From: Gonapodya prolifera JEL478
Taxonomy: Eukaryota > Monoblepharomycota > Monoblepharidomycetes > Monoblepharidales > Gonapodyaceae
NCBI GenBank assembly: GCA_001574975.1
Contig: KQ965735.1
Span: 1-64,000 of the forward strand
Direction of reading: 5' to 3'
DNA: 64,000 nucleotides
The notes under the pieces were generated by a model. That model worked only from the letters and a program-made list of their open reading frames with translations, searched no databases and was not told the DNA's origin. Of this stretch, positions 11,966 to 23,955 are shown in pieces. The position numbers and the translations under genes were made by a program. Position 1 is the first letter of the stretch, and each line of letters opens with the position of its first letter.

Positions 11966-13031
11966 GTACAGGGGACACGCGAGCGAGTCCCCGCAGACAA
12001 TCGGTGTGTGGGTTTTGGTCGCAGCCATCTTGCCAGGGCAGGTTTGACGTTCACAACTCTTGTTATTTGTTGGTTGGCCTTGAATCTGTTGCGATTGGAA
12101 ACGATTGGAAGATTCACTGGTCAGCCCACAAGGACAAGAGCTATGCTGGCACTGCCCAGGACGGTGGCGAGGGGCCAAAAAACGCGAAACGGGTCCGATT
12201 GCAGTGGCTGTGGATGCTCTCTCCGACAATGGAAAAATGTGCTGGGAACTCCGAACCCACGACAACCAGAGCGGCCGAGATTGCGCAGTCACAGTCCGCT
12301 CCAACAACCCTGCATCAATGTTGGAAGATGCAAGAGCGCATCTCGGAGCGCAGCTGTACTAGGATAGGATCGGATATGCATATTTTTTATTTCAATGCGG
12401 CAACCGCTTATCAAAGCTTGGGGTGTTTGTCGCAAGGGATGAGCAACATGCATACGCATTTCAGTGGAGTCGTTGGCCACACGCTTTGGGCGTTGATGCA
12501 AGATGCAAAGTGTATTTCCTTGAAGTACAGGAACTATTTGTGGCAAACTAGAGGCAAGAGGAGTGCCACTGTGTCCATTCCATACTCTTTGGTGTTCACG
12601 TACATGCCCATTGAGCTGTTCGAGAACACCACGGCTTGTTTGAACTTTGGAACTGTGAGAGCTATCGATAACGCGTTACCGTGGAAATTGGAAACCAGGA
12701 GAGCGATAACGCGGAACGCGGATACTTGTCTGTACCTCCGTAAATTGCACGTGCTAATGCCACGGTGTACATATTTTGCATACATATGTAGTGGGATCTT
12801 CAGAAGCGCACGTCTGAAATCACGTGTGGCTCAAACTTTTATGTACCCTCAATTTCCTCTCCGAATAGAATTCAATTGGATTTGACGTGCGGCAGGTTTG
12901 CCATACCTTGCTATGGTGCGACCAAAAGGTGCACGGTCCGCGACCGAACGAACAACTCGGTAACCCCTTTCCCTCCCCCAGTTCCCTCCCCCCCGCACCA
13001 TCCCTATCCCACAGACCGCGCACCACGCGGG
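11966..13031. other. Mostly non-coding, possible gene remnant near 12.1-12.4 kb
   Basis: In frame 3, 12105-12362 reads through CWHCPGRWRGAKK and VAVDALSDNGKMCWELRTH to DARAHLGAQLY and a stop. A GATTGCAG acceptor-like site near 12200 would open the exon starting VAVDALSDN. No ATG start or family is visible. The rest, down to the start of the next gene, shows nothing convincing. A long overlapping open frame, 11944-12885, looks random in composition. Confidence 0.3.
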
Positions 13032-16000
13032 ATGCACCGAAACGCGCCGTTTCCGCCTCCGCCACCCGCGACACCGCCCCCGCCACCGCCGTCACCACCA
13101 CCTCCGCCGGGAGGGACTGACGGAGCAGAGGGAAGACCCAGAGAGAGGCCTCGGAGCGCGGGCGTGGCGGAGTGGCGGGCAAAGCGGGCAGGTGGGGCGG
13201 GGGGAGGTGGAGGAGCAGCCGGAGTGGGTGCAAGTGCTGGAGGAGCAGGAGCCGCAGCTGGAGGCATGGGAACCAGCGGGGCGACACCGAACGGCGTCGT
13301 AATGCCGCGCGCGACCAGCGCAGCCGCAGTGTCGGGTGCAGGCGCAGGCGCAGGCAGCAGGGGGCAGTGGAAGGCAGCGTTCGCGCCAGACGCAGACTCC
13401 CAGGCACCCCACTCCTCACCCTCCACGTCCGCCGCACATCCCCCGCCCCCGCCGTCGCCGCCGCCCGCTCCGCCTCCTGCGCCGTCGCCGCCCCCGCAGA
13501 CGCTCTCCGCTGCACAAGCACAAGCACAAGCAGCGACACCACGCACGTCGCTGTTCTCTTCCCTACGCTCGCGCGCATCCCGCTCCCCGCCATCGCTGCC
13601 CACCCCGCTCTCCGCGTCCTCATCCTCTAACTCGGCACACTTCCCCACCCCGCTCTCTGCATCCGCGTCCTCCAACTCGGCACACTTCCCCACCCCGCTC
13701 GCACTGGGCGTCCTCGCATTCGACCCCACGTACGGAATCGCTGACACTTCAACCTCCACGCGCGCGCCATCCCCGCCACCGGCCTCGGCACGCGCGCTCT
13801 TCCGCTCCCACTCAGAACGCGAGGACGGCGAACTCTCATCGTCCGACCCATCCCGCGCACCCTCGCGCGCCACCTCGCCGCCCAACCTGACACGCACGCG
13901 ATCATCGGACATCATCTCCTCCCTGCGACGGGACCCACGAGCGCGCGTCGCGTCTGCGCCGGACAGGTGGGCCGGAAACGGTGATAGGGTGCCTGCCACC
14001 GGCAGTGTTCAGCGTGACGGATCGCGCGAGAGCATGCAGGTGCAAGCGCAAACGCAGGCGCAGGTGCAGGTGGAGGGTTTGGTGCAGGGACAGGGGCCGG
14101 CGTATGTGCGAGATGAGCGCAGGGAGAGGGAGAGTCCGCGGGATTCGGCGGCGTCCTGGTTTGCGCAAAGGGAAAGGGATGGGCGTGAGTCGAGGGATGC
14201 GAGGGATTTGAGAGATGGGCGGGATGGACGGGATGGGAGGGAGGGGAGGGATGGGAGGGATTCAAGGGACGTGAGAGACCCGAGAGACCAGAGGGACGTG
14301 AGAGATTCAAGGGACGCGAGGGACTCGAGAGACCCGAGAGATGCGAGAGATGCGAGAGATGCGAGAGATGCGAGAGATGCGAGAGATGCGAGGGATCAGA
14401 GAGATCCGAGGGACCAAAGAGACCAGAGAGACCCAAGAGACCCAAGAGACCAGCGCGACCCATGGGACCAGCGCAGAGACTTTCGAGATCTCCGTGACCC
14501 ACGCGACCAGCGCGGCAGAGAGGTACGGGACCCGCGAGATGGGCGAGACGTGAGGGATCCGAGAGATCTCAGAGGCCCAAGAGATGACAGAGACCAGAGG
14601 TACGCCCGCGACGGACGGGATGCACGGGATCTGAGAGATGTACGAGATGGACGGGACCTGAGAGACGCGAGAGACCAGAGGGATCCATGGGACCAGCGCG
14701 ACGGACGGGGAGGGCGTGATGCCCGGGACGTGCGTGACCAGCGTGATCCCAGAGACACGCGAGAGGCCCGAGACGCACCACCACCACCACATCCCCGCAC
14801 CCCGCCCTCGGCTCCTGCTCCGGCGCCGCCCACAAACCCACCGCCCGTGCCTGGGCCATCCGCCCCGCTCGTGCCGACGCTAGATGGGCGGGATGGGCGT
14901 GCGGGTGTGAATGGGGATACGGGTGAAGGCGCAACTGGGGCAGGTGGCAGGGACCCCCGCGATCCACGCGCCTCACACACGGACCCGCGCAACACCGCAC
15001 CGCCACTACCTCTACCTCTACCTCACATCGACACCGCCATGCGCTCCGGCGGCGCGCGAACTCGCCAGGGCGGCGCCGTGCCCCCGCCCCCGCCGCCGGC
15101 ACCCGCTTCCCAGTCCTACCCGCCGTTCCCTCCAGTCCCCGCGGGTATCGCCCCGTCCCAACCCGCACCACCCGGGCCTGACCACCCCGCCGCCGCCGCC
15201 GTCGTCCCGCCCATGGGTGTGCCGATGTACTCTGGCCCGCCGATGCTGGGCATCCCGCCCGGACCACCTCACCCCGCGCACGCGCAAGGGCACGCCTATG
15301 CGTACGCGTACCCCCAACCGCCGCCGCCGCAAGTGCAAGGGTACGGCGGGGGCGGGTACGGCGGCGGGTATGGCGGGTATGGCGGGTACGGAGGAGGGGG
15401 GTATGGCGGGTACGGGTACCCGAGGGGAAGAGACGATCGGGGTGTGCGAAGGGATGGTGGGGGTGGGAAAGAGCGTGAGAGGGATGCGGTGGGTGGGGCG
15501 GGAGGAGCAGCAGCGGCAGGAGGAGGAGGAGTGGCGCCACCAGCAGCAGGAGTACCAGCAGGAGCAGGAGCAGATCCCCCCTCTCCGCCCGGCGCGAGCG
15601 TATCGCTTCCGGACGGGCACGCTGTGACTGCGCGGACGCTCTCGACTGGCGTCCGGCGTGCGGGGGCGCTCGACGCGCTGCGCACCAGGGCCGTGGCTGC
15701 CGCGATGGACGTACTGCGTACTGCGGTGCTGGCGCGGCTACGCCACTACGTGTACAGGTTCGGCGGGCCCGATCTCGATGCCCCTGAGGACAGGGCCGAG
15801 GCTGTTCACAAGCTGGGTGGCGAGGAGTGGGAGCGGTGCGAGAAGGGGTTTGTGGAGTTTTTGGGCGGCAGGGAGAGGGGCCAAATTGAAGAACGGATGG
15901 TGAAGGATGTCGAGAGGTGCGTTGCGCGGGGTGGTGGTTGTTGTACTCGTTTGCTCACGCTGCCAGGTCTCGTACGACAGGTCCCCCGCGTTTCAAGAGT

Positions 16001-18072
16001 TCATGACGCGCGCAACCAGCGTCGCGTACCTCGAGACACTCCTCGGCGAGCAGGTTCGCAAGCACGTGGAAGACGCGTTGGAGGCTGAGAAGAAGGCTAG
16101 GGGTTTCGAAGGTGCGTGATGTCGCGAGGTGGTGGTTGTGGCTATGGTGCTGACGCTACTTGGTTTGGTACGGTAGTGAGCGATAAGGATAAACGAGGGA
16201 AAGTCAACGGGGGAGTCGACGGTACCAGTGTTGAAGATGGAGAGTCGGGCGGTTTGGATGGAACGGGTGCGGATATGGATGTGGATGGGGAAGCGGGTGA
16301 GGATGGAAAGGAAGGCAGAGACATGGTGGAAGGTAGCTCGCAGGCGGAAGCGAAGGCGGGTGAAGTGAACGGCGTAAAGGAGGAAAGTTCGGCGCGAAGT
16401 GAGGAGAAGGCACACGTGAAAGTGGAGCGGAGTGGGCCAGATGGTGCGAGTAGTGCCGGCGATGTGCAAGTCCCCTCGCGTGCACTGCCCTCAGTTCCAG
16501 ATGTTGGTGCAAAGTTTGGGAAGCGGAAGCGTGCGCGGGTGGAGGATTCGGACGAGGATGGCGATGCGGGACAGGCTGGTGCAAAGGCGGAGAAGCGAGA
16601 GGCGGCGGCAGAGGTGGTGAGGGCCAAAGAGGAAGTAAATGAACGAAGGGACCGTAAGGATGGAGAGTGGAAGAAGAGAGAGCGGGATGGGCGGAAGGAG
16701 CAGAAGGTGGAACATGACGCGGAGGTGGGTGGGAACGGCAAAAAGGAGGCAGCGAGGAAGGAGAAGATGATGCGGGCGGACGATGGGTCAGAGAAGAAGG
16801 GGCCTGCAAATGTTGTGAAGAGGGAGGAGAGCAAGGAGGTGAAGGACTCTAAGAGCGATACCAGGGATCGGAAGCGTGCTGATCGTGGCGACCGACCTTC
16901 TGATCGACTTGTGGATCGCGATCGGGGCCGTCATGAAGCTGGTGGCGATGGTGTGCGCGTTGAAGGAGAGCGCAAGACCAAGGCGGACGGGACCGGATCG
17001 GCGAAGAAGGAAAAGGAGTCTGCGCGGGACACTCTAACGAATGGCGACGAAGATTCGAGGCGGCACCGGCGGATCAGTTCGCGGGTAGCTGGAAGCGACC
17101 GGCGGCATACAGTGGCGGTGGAGGTCGTCGACGAGGACGGAGTGCTTCCCTCCAGTTCGTCGACTGAGTCGCTTCCCGCAGTGCCCTGGACGTTTGACGT
17201 TGCTGGACAGTATGCGGCGTTTGTGGTACCTCGAGGCGGTCGTGCCCGGTCCAAGGAGCAGTGTCTGATCGTCAGTGTGGTGCAGCGCGATGAAGACGCT
17301 GGTCTCTATTTGGTTCGTGACGCCAGTCCAGCATCAGAGTCGGAGGACGAGGGTGAGCCCCCAGAGTGGACAATCCCGGGACGAAAGATGGTGGAGTTCA
17401 AGATGGAGTTGAAAGATATGGCGCAGCGGATGGGTAAGGATCCGGAGAAGGACAGCCAGTATTCCATGGGCCAGACGGTGTGGAGTTTGTATAAGATGGC
17501 GGGGGACGAGATGAGCACGGAGTTTATGAAGGCCAAGGTTATCAGGGTGTACAAAGTCGGTACGCATTGTTTTCACTTTGCTGGTGCATGGTTTGCTCAT
17601 AGTGCTGCTATTCCATCTCACCTCACTTCACACCGATCCCGACACTCAGGCCAAACTCGGTGTTCGCTTCACCGATGGGCAAGAATGTCTTGTCTCCTAC
17701 GACGCTGTGTTCCCTGACTGGGCCCGCCGGGACGTTGCCCAACCCACGTCCGCAGGGGGGGTACTAGATTCGGGGCGAAAGAAGCAACGCCAGAAGTCTG
17801 TGTCAGGGCCCGGTGCCGTGTTTGCGAGTCCGCCGAAATCCTCCCGTGGCGCCGCGCGCAAGGCCTTGGCCAAGGGGCTGTTCGACAGCGACAGTTCGAG
17901 CAGTGTTGATTCTGACCTGAGCGATCCAGAAATGTCGTCTGCGCGTGGGAAGGGCACGTCGTCAGAGAGTGAAGTGGATGGCGAGCATGGACATGTGAGA
18001 GCGAGAGTGCCAGAGAAACGAAAAATGAGGTCTGAAGGTGTGAATCGGGAAAAGAAGCTGAGAACGAAGTGA
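13032..18072 (+). CDS. Giant low-complexity protein with C-terminal SGF29-like tandem Tudor domain
   Basis: Exons 13032-15916, 15981-16111 and 16177 to about 17557 join in phase; a last exon ends at 18072. The N-terminal third is Pro/Ser/Ala-rich with a duplicated 15-residue unit (TPLSASxSSNSAHFP at 13602-13697). From about 14190 to 14790 there is an almost pure Arg-Asp dipeptide array. GGYGGY and Pro-rich tracts follow, then a helical segment (LRTAVLARLRHYVYRF...VKDVERSPAFQEFM). A long Lys/Glu-rich nuclear-type region leads to the C-terminal domain: YAAFVV, CLIVSVVQRDEDAGLYLVRD, EWTIPGRKMVEF, MGQTVWSLYKM, AKVIRVYKV and LGVRFTDGQECLVSYDAVFPD. This pattern matches the SGF29 tandem Tudor fold, which reads H3K4me3 in SAGA. 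That is inference from motif order, and typical SGF29 is only about 300 residues. The final intron (about 17558-17602 or to 17649) is unresolved: a 44-nt option fits phase. Confidence 0.65.
14190..14790 (+). repeat. Arg-Asp dipeptide-coding tandem repeat
   Basis: About 600 nt of short GA-rich repeats (units such as GAGAGATGC and GAGGGACCA) encode runs of RD with interspersed A, P, Q, V and G. It lies in frame within the SGF29-like gene, so it is coding low complexity and not intergenic satellite. The longest uninterrupted run (RDA repeated) is at about 14335-14390. Confidence 0.9.
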
Positions 18073-18140
18073 TAACAAATAATACATTACTCTGTGGTAT
18101 ATACATGCAATTTAGCATCAACAAAATCGATGGATCAACT

Positions 18141-21100
18141 TTAGAGAACCCTCGCAACTCGCAAAATCTGCCTCTGCCCATACTCTGATAAAGGCGATGT
18201 AGACTGCCCAATTGCGAACCAATCACGAATCAAAATATCAACTTCCTGTACAGCGACTTCCGCGAGCCGCGAATCAGATTCTGCCCATAACCAACTGGTA
18301 TCCGCATCTTGCTGGTAAGTGATGTTCCCATAAGGTCGACGCCTCTTCTCCACCATCCCCAGTCCTGGCGTCACACTACGACTAACCAAATACACCCAAG
18401 GCTGGGGAACCGATTTGAAAGCCTGAGGACCTCGAATCCACGGTCTCATTTGCCTCATTAGTGGGGCATCAGCACCCAGCCAGAATGTCCCATCACTGGA
18501 ATCTCTCACAACACCATCCGAATCTGCGTCGTTCCAGCTCGCATAGAAAAGCTCCTTTTTGGCGCGGGTGGACGCCACGTACATCAAATTACGCAATTCA
18601 TCTCGCTCCCACGGTTGCAGGACTGACACTGACGAACTACCCGACGCAGCTTCCTTCCCTCTGGTCTTCGTCTTGTCATGATTGTCTCGTGGAACGTCAT
18701 CCCGGGGTTCTGAGGCACTCTTCCTTCTGGAAACGAGATAGGGCATCCGCTTCCGTGCCCATTGTTCTGGGTCCCCCAAAGCCATCTTCCTCGTCTCGGC
18801 GTCTTCGTTGAGCACATAAACACGGTCCCGCTCAAGTCCACGGCTTTGATGGGAAGTCGCTAGAAGGATTCGCGCGGTAACACTGGCCCCCGATGGATCG
18901 CCACCGGCGTAATAGGACCCACCGAGCCCCCCTTTTGAAAGCGGTCCGCTTTCAATTTCGCTACGTCCGTAAACCCGTTGGACTTCCTCTACAAAGTCCC
19001 CACACGACGCAAAGCCGTCTGGATGTCGTTGCCGAGGGGGATATCGCGCAAGGGTAAGTACTGTGTCGACACGATCATGCACCGCCCATTCTGCAACCTC
19101 GTTAGAATCCGAGGACCTGTGGTCACCTCCTAGTTTCCAAGGAGGGTGAGCCGGATTCCGATCGGAGCCTGAAGTCCCTCCAGGGTCGGAGCCGGGAGGG
19201 AACAATGCCTCCTCTCTCCACTTCCCAAGCTCTTCCAAAAACAGAGACATGGGTGCGTGAAGTGCGGTATCAGCACTGACACCACTCCGATAAGCTATTC
19301 GTCGGACCACGTCCTCGCAAAGTTCCAATGGTCTCGCAGCAAGCCCAGTGCAGCGACCTTGGACCGCGCATGGAATCCAATGAGCCGTCAAGCGGAACGC
19401 AAGGTTGAGCACCTCTCGCATGAATCTGGATAGTATCATTACAGTGTAATCTCCACTGGCAAGTTCGTGGGGGTCAGGGAGCCGCGAAAGGTCAGCCACG
19501 ATGCCGGTAGGAGATGTGGGATGGGGAGATATGGTTGGCACATAACGCTGAGCTTCACGAATAACCGAATGAGAACAACGGAAGCAGGTCGACAGTGGAA
19601 GTACTTTGACTGTGGTGGACGGAGGTTCTGCACCGTTCTGTAGGACGGTTTTTGTATGGGGTAGGAGTGTGAACGCCACATCGTGGGACAAAGTGGCAGG
19701 GCCGAAGGGGAGAGCGGGGTTTCGAGCTCCATTTTCCCGCCTTCCTCGGTCCATAAGCCCAGATAAAAACTCGCTCGTTGCGCCAGTCCATCCATAGATG
19801 GCTTGAAATCTGTCGCCAAATACCAACAATCGTCCTAATGAATTGTCCATCGGATCAGGTGTCGGATCAGGTAGAATACTAAGGTCTGATACCAGTCCCG
19901 CAGCGGCCAGCCCAACCCCGGACTTCAGACGTAGACCAGCACCACCGACGCACCGCTCCACTACCGCAGCCCTCGCTTCACTCATGTCTTGCGCTTCGTC
20001 CACCATGACCCACTCGCGCCTTTCAAAGGCCGAATTGTGAACTACGGGGAGGTAAACCATGTCATCATAGTCTAAAGTCCAACGAGCCAGGCCATACGGG
20101 GGATTTCGATGCTCGTGTGAATTGAAACCTCCTCCTGCTGTTAACACGGATTCCGCGAGTGTTTCACGACAGTACCGCAGCAAGGTGACACGGTAGTGTG
20201 CGTATGCGTCCTCATTAATTGCACTTGGGGTCAGTATCGAGTAACGACCAGCGAGCGAAAGCCAAGCTTCGTCGGTGTCAGGTGTTAGGGATGCAAAGTT
20301 GTTGCCCATGAGAACCGGTGCCGTAAATTGGCGGGCGGTATCAGACATGGCTCCATTCAAGCCACCAGCACATTGTAGTCGCGGTGGAATACCGTGCAAC
20401 TTTGCCTTCGACACAAGCTGCGCAACTTGTCGTGCGAAGGAATGATGATGGTCAGCAGCAAGAGCGCCAACTCTTGGCAGCACCACGTCACGGAAAATAA
20501 GAGCAGTTTTGTCCTCTTGAATATAGAACGATGAGGCAGATAAAGCGGTAGACGCACGCCAGGCTCGAAAACCGAGCGAATGGAAGGTACAGGCTTTGAC
20601 AGAAATGTCGGCACGCCTTTTATGGTCAGCTGATATACGATGGTTAAGGTGGCGGGCGATAGCTGAGTTGAAGGCCAAAAGGAGGACACGGGAATGGGGA
20701 GGTATGTAATTGAGACACTCAAGTAGTGTCGCAGTTTTGCCAGACCCCGCTTTGGCGTCGACAATTAATACGCGAAAATCCGGATTTCGAACGGAGGAAA
20801 AAATGGCTTGTTGCTCCGGTGACCATGGCAGAGAGGTAAGTGTTGGTGCTGTCTCTGGGGAAGGTCCAACAGCGAGATTAGGCGGACGAGTGGTCGGAAG
20901 CTGGTTCGAGTCAAGGAGCTCTGATTGCTGTAAACGGGCATATAAAGATGAGTTGAAGGTTAGGCAATATTGCCCAATGGCATCTGTGGTGGTGGGGCAC
21001 TCACGAAATGGCCGTTGTTCTTCACCTTTCGAAGTCGATTTACCACAAAATGATCGATGATGAATAAAAAATGCATTATTGAAGACTTGACCCGATCGCT

Positions 21101-21343
21101 CACGTTGTATAATCGAAGGTGGGATCCCCGCCCGTTGACCGCACTTCCCCCAGCAATCTGATCCGCTCTGTGTGGCGGATCCTTTCCAAGATTACTAGCT
21201 GGAATATGGATCGAAAGCGAAAAAATGATTTGTCCGTCCCTTTCGATGATTTCACATCGTCGTCGAAACCTCCAGTTGGGGAAACCTGTCAGAAACGACA
21301 GGGCCGATATATGGAAGGGAGGACGCGAAACTCCAGTTAGCAT
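18141..21343 (-). CDS. UvrD/Rep-type SF1A DNA helicase, FBH1-like core with unique N-terminus
   Basis: Exons 21343-21005 and 20927-18141 (77-nt intron with a CCTAACC branch motif) give 1041 residues. Helicase motifs appear in order: Q motif SPEQQAIFSSV, Walker A VDAKAGSGKTATLLE, Ia LAFNSAIARHL, CTFHSLGFRAW, II VMVDEAQDMSEA, III LLVFGDRFQAIYGWTGA, IV STCFRCSHSVI, V ILLATSHQSRGLERDRVYVLN and VI RNLMYVASTRAKKELFY. The TFHSLGFR, YGWTGA and SRGLE features resemble FBH1, an anti-recombinase helicase, but I see no F-box. The first 113 residues form a compact domain (CEIIERDGQIIFSLSIHIP, KSSIMHFLFIIDHFVVNRL) that I do not recognise. The protein is predicted to be a 3'-5' ssDNA translocase in the nucleus. 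Its 3' end faces that of the SGF29-like gene, 68 bp away. Confidence 0.88.
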
Positions 21344-21509
21344 CGGGAGCTAATGTCTCCGTCCGAAATCAGCGAAGAGGGTTCATGGCAACGTGGCAGA
21401 TTGGGTTGGTTGCTTCGCAAAACGAGTGTCGCTCGCGGTCAGTAAGTGGCAAACATGCAATTATGCAATAAATTTATCCATTTAATCAAAAAACGGTTAA
21501 GTGCATGCG

Positions 21510-23884
21510 TTAAACCCTTTGAGCGTCCATTTCTCTCCAAAACATGGTAGCGCTCGCATCCATCGCCATTTTGTTTCGAGTTTTTGCCAAATCCCGTCGA
21601 ACGGCGTTGCGGTGGTCACGAACCAGGGAGCGAAGAGCCTGAAATAACTGAATGCAAAATTGTCGGGGGAAAAGTCCGTTCGAGGGTGCGCTCACCTCGG
21701 CCTGCGCTTTCACTGCAATCTTTTCCTCTTCTTGGAGCCGCTGGCGTTGCTCCTGAGTAGCATTTTCTATACCCCGCTGCCTGGCGAGTATACCTTCCCG
21801 CTTTCGCTGACGCTCAAGATCGTCTGCTTTCTTGCGATGACGTTCTTCCCTTTCTTGTTCGATACGCTGCCGACGTGCATTCGATACTTGAGCCGAGAAG
21901 AGGCGATGTACCAGCTGAGAGAAAGAGAGCAATATTTGAAATTTGAACATCCGTGTGGATGGGAACAAACGAACCATTTCCTCTTGCTCTCTTCGATTCT
22001 TTTCCTTCCTTCTTGTTTCTTGTTCAAGTTCTTTGGCTTCGTGAGTTAATCGAACAATTGCTCGGTAACGCTCTCGCTGCAAGAGAACAGCCTGTCGTGC
22101 CAGGGCAGTTGTTGCAGATGCAACTTTCTTTGATTGATGTTACGGCCGTGAAGTGACCCAACACAAATTAACCGTCACCGTACCGTTCTTTCATCCCGCT
22201 CGATTTCATTAGCACGTCGAGCTCGAGCATGCTGATTTGAAAGTGATGAACGTGATCGGATCTAAACAAATGTGCTACTGGTCAGCACCAGTGATACGTT
22301 CAGTGCGGTATATGCGTATATGCCCACTTCTCCAACACGGCTCTCCCACTGTGCAGTATGTGACCTTCTTATCGCTTCTTGGGCCAGCTTGCGTTCTACC
22401 ATACATGCTTGCCGCTCAACAGCCCTTGGGATACCATGGGCTGGACCACCAGGGAGGGCTTGAAGTATGCGCTCCGAGAGGTTCTTCAGAGATCTTTGTG
22501 ACCAGTATTCCTCCGCACAACTTGTGGGTTCTTCAAGGTCATCTTGGTACATTTGCCGAGCGCTACGGCGCTTGGTTGTCCCAGAGTGTTGTTTGCCACT
22601 CGCAGTCCACTTCGTGAGAGTAGCCATAGCGTGAGCATCGCGCGCTGCACGCACTCGACGTTGTAATGTACGAAGGTGAAAGAGTGGGTTAGTCATGAAG
22701 TTCTCCACCACACTGGGCTGATTGTGTACAGAAGGGAAATAAAAGCAGTGTGGATGAATTTGTCCTGGATATCCCAGTGTTGGAACAAATTGGATTTTAC
22801 CTCTTCAGAAGTTTTACGCAGTCGGAACCCATGAGCGTTTCCTGAGTCATTCCTCTCAAGAGAGCCAGAACTTTGCAGTTCATCGTTTTCTCCACCATCA
22901 ATACTGACAGTGTGGCTTGGCACATCACCAAGGGGTGGAAGTGGAACGCGATGCGGGAGAGGCGACGATCTTCTCCGATGAATGTTTCTTTGAGATGGAC
23001 TAGGACACGATTCATCAAACGATGCTCGAGAAATCCCCAAAGAGTTTGTCGACGGACGCGATCTCGGAAGAGACGTTGGCGACTGAATCGATGTATGCAG
23101 TGATAATTCGCTTGTTACACTTGTTCGTAAGGAGTCTTGCGAAGATGATGCCTGACTTCGTGAGATTGAACGATGATCTTGTCCTTCATTGAAAGATACT
23201 TCGGCTGAATGGTCGCCGTCATGTGACGTCCCCATAGGTGTCGACTGCTCAATCCCGTTGTTGGCGATAGCCATTGTTCCCAGGATTTCTGCCAGATCAC
23301 ATATTGCGTCTGGATCACCACTAATAATATCATGAGCGTGAATGTGCGAAATGTCAACGTCCAGAATGTCCCCAATGGTATCCAGTACGCTGAATCCCAG
23401 AAACGTTGATGGTAAATAGATACCAACATTAGTCACGTCCATGTGTGAGCCGCATCATAAGACAGACTTGACAAAACTTACAATCGAAGGTTACTCAGCC
23501 ATCCACTTCTTTCCCGAGGAAGTGTTTGTGCTTCCAGGAGATGTTCCCCAATCACGCTCTCCAGAATTGGGAGCCAGATTTCGGGGCCTACTTCCGTCAG
23601 AGAATAAAATCGCAAACCTTTGAGCTCCGATGTAGCTAAAAGACGATTGAGGATGCGTAGAGCCACTGATGCATGGTTTGGAGTAATCACGGGTTGAACA
23701 ACGAACACGAAGATATCGAAGCAAAAGTCATCAGAAACAATGGTGGGGTTCTCTCCGCCAGCACGTTGAGCTCACGTTCGTAGCGATGATTTTCGTTCCT
23801 CGGCATCTGTATTCGATTGGCAAATGGCTTAAGGTAATGGTTTAAGAGGCTTAGTGATTGATTCATGACCTCAGTCCCATACAT
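21510..23884 (-). CDS. CEP95-like centriole/basal-body protein
   Basis: Multi-exon gene with ATG at 23884 (a second ATG at about 23863). The N-terminal 150 residues rebuild across three introns into a CH-like domain: MNQSLSLLNHYLKPF, LALRILNRLL, EIWLPILESVIGEHLLEA, then FVLDTIGDILDVDISHIHAH and DIISGDPDAICDLAEIL. This matches the start of vertebrate CEP95/CCDC45 in order and spacing. A Ser-rich middle follows, then long coiled coils (TLQRRVRAARDAHAMATL, ARRANEIERDER, RIEQEREERHRKKADDLERQ, EQRQRLQEEEK) and a C-terminal ALRSLVRDHRNAVRRDL segment. CEP95 is a centrosome/centriole protein. In a fungus it suggests retained centrioles and a zoospore flagellum. Introns include 22816-22734, the GTGGGC...TTTAG one near 22280 and the GTGAGC...CAG one near 21690. 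Only 71 bp separate this start from the NTH1 stop upstream. Confidence 0.75.
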
Positions 23885-23903
23885 CACATCTTCGGGCGTG
23901 CTG

Positions 23904-23919
23904 CCCCCCCCCCCCCCCC
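23904..23919 (+). repeat. C16 homopolymer in the gap between NTH1 and the CEP95-like gene
   Basis: An uninterrupted run of 16 C lies in the 71-bp space between the NTH1 stop and the next start codon, so on the transcribed strand it is a G16 tract. Confidence 0.9.
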
Positions 23920-23955
23920 TCTTGGGCCCAGTCTCGCTCCCACAACTAGACCACG

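Noticed and set aside
11944-12885. Plus-strand open frame of 313 codons
   Set aside because: It starts at a non-ATG codon, has Trp/Cys/Arg-rich random-looking composition with no domain, and overlaps the inverted-repeat arm, so I treat it as chance.
14190-14790. Regular short repeats resembling a CRISPR or satellite array
   Set aside because: The repeats are in frame and encode an Arg-Asp array within a long open exon of a eukaryotic gene; there are no spacers.
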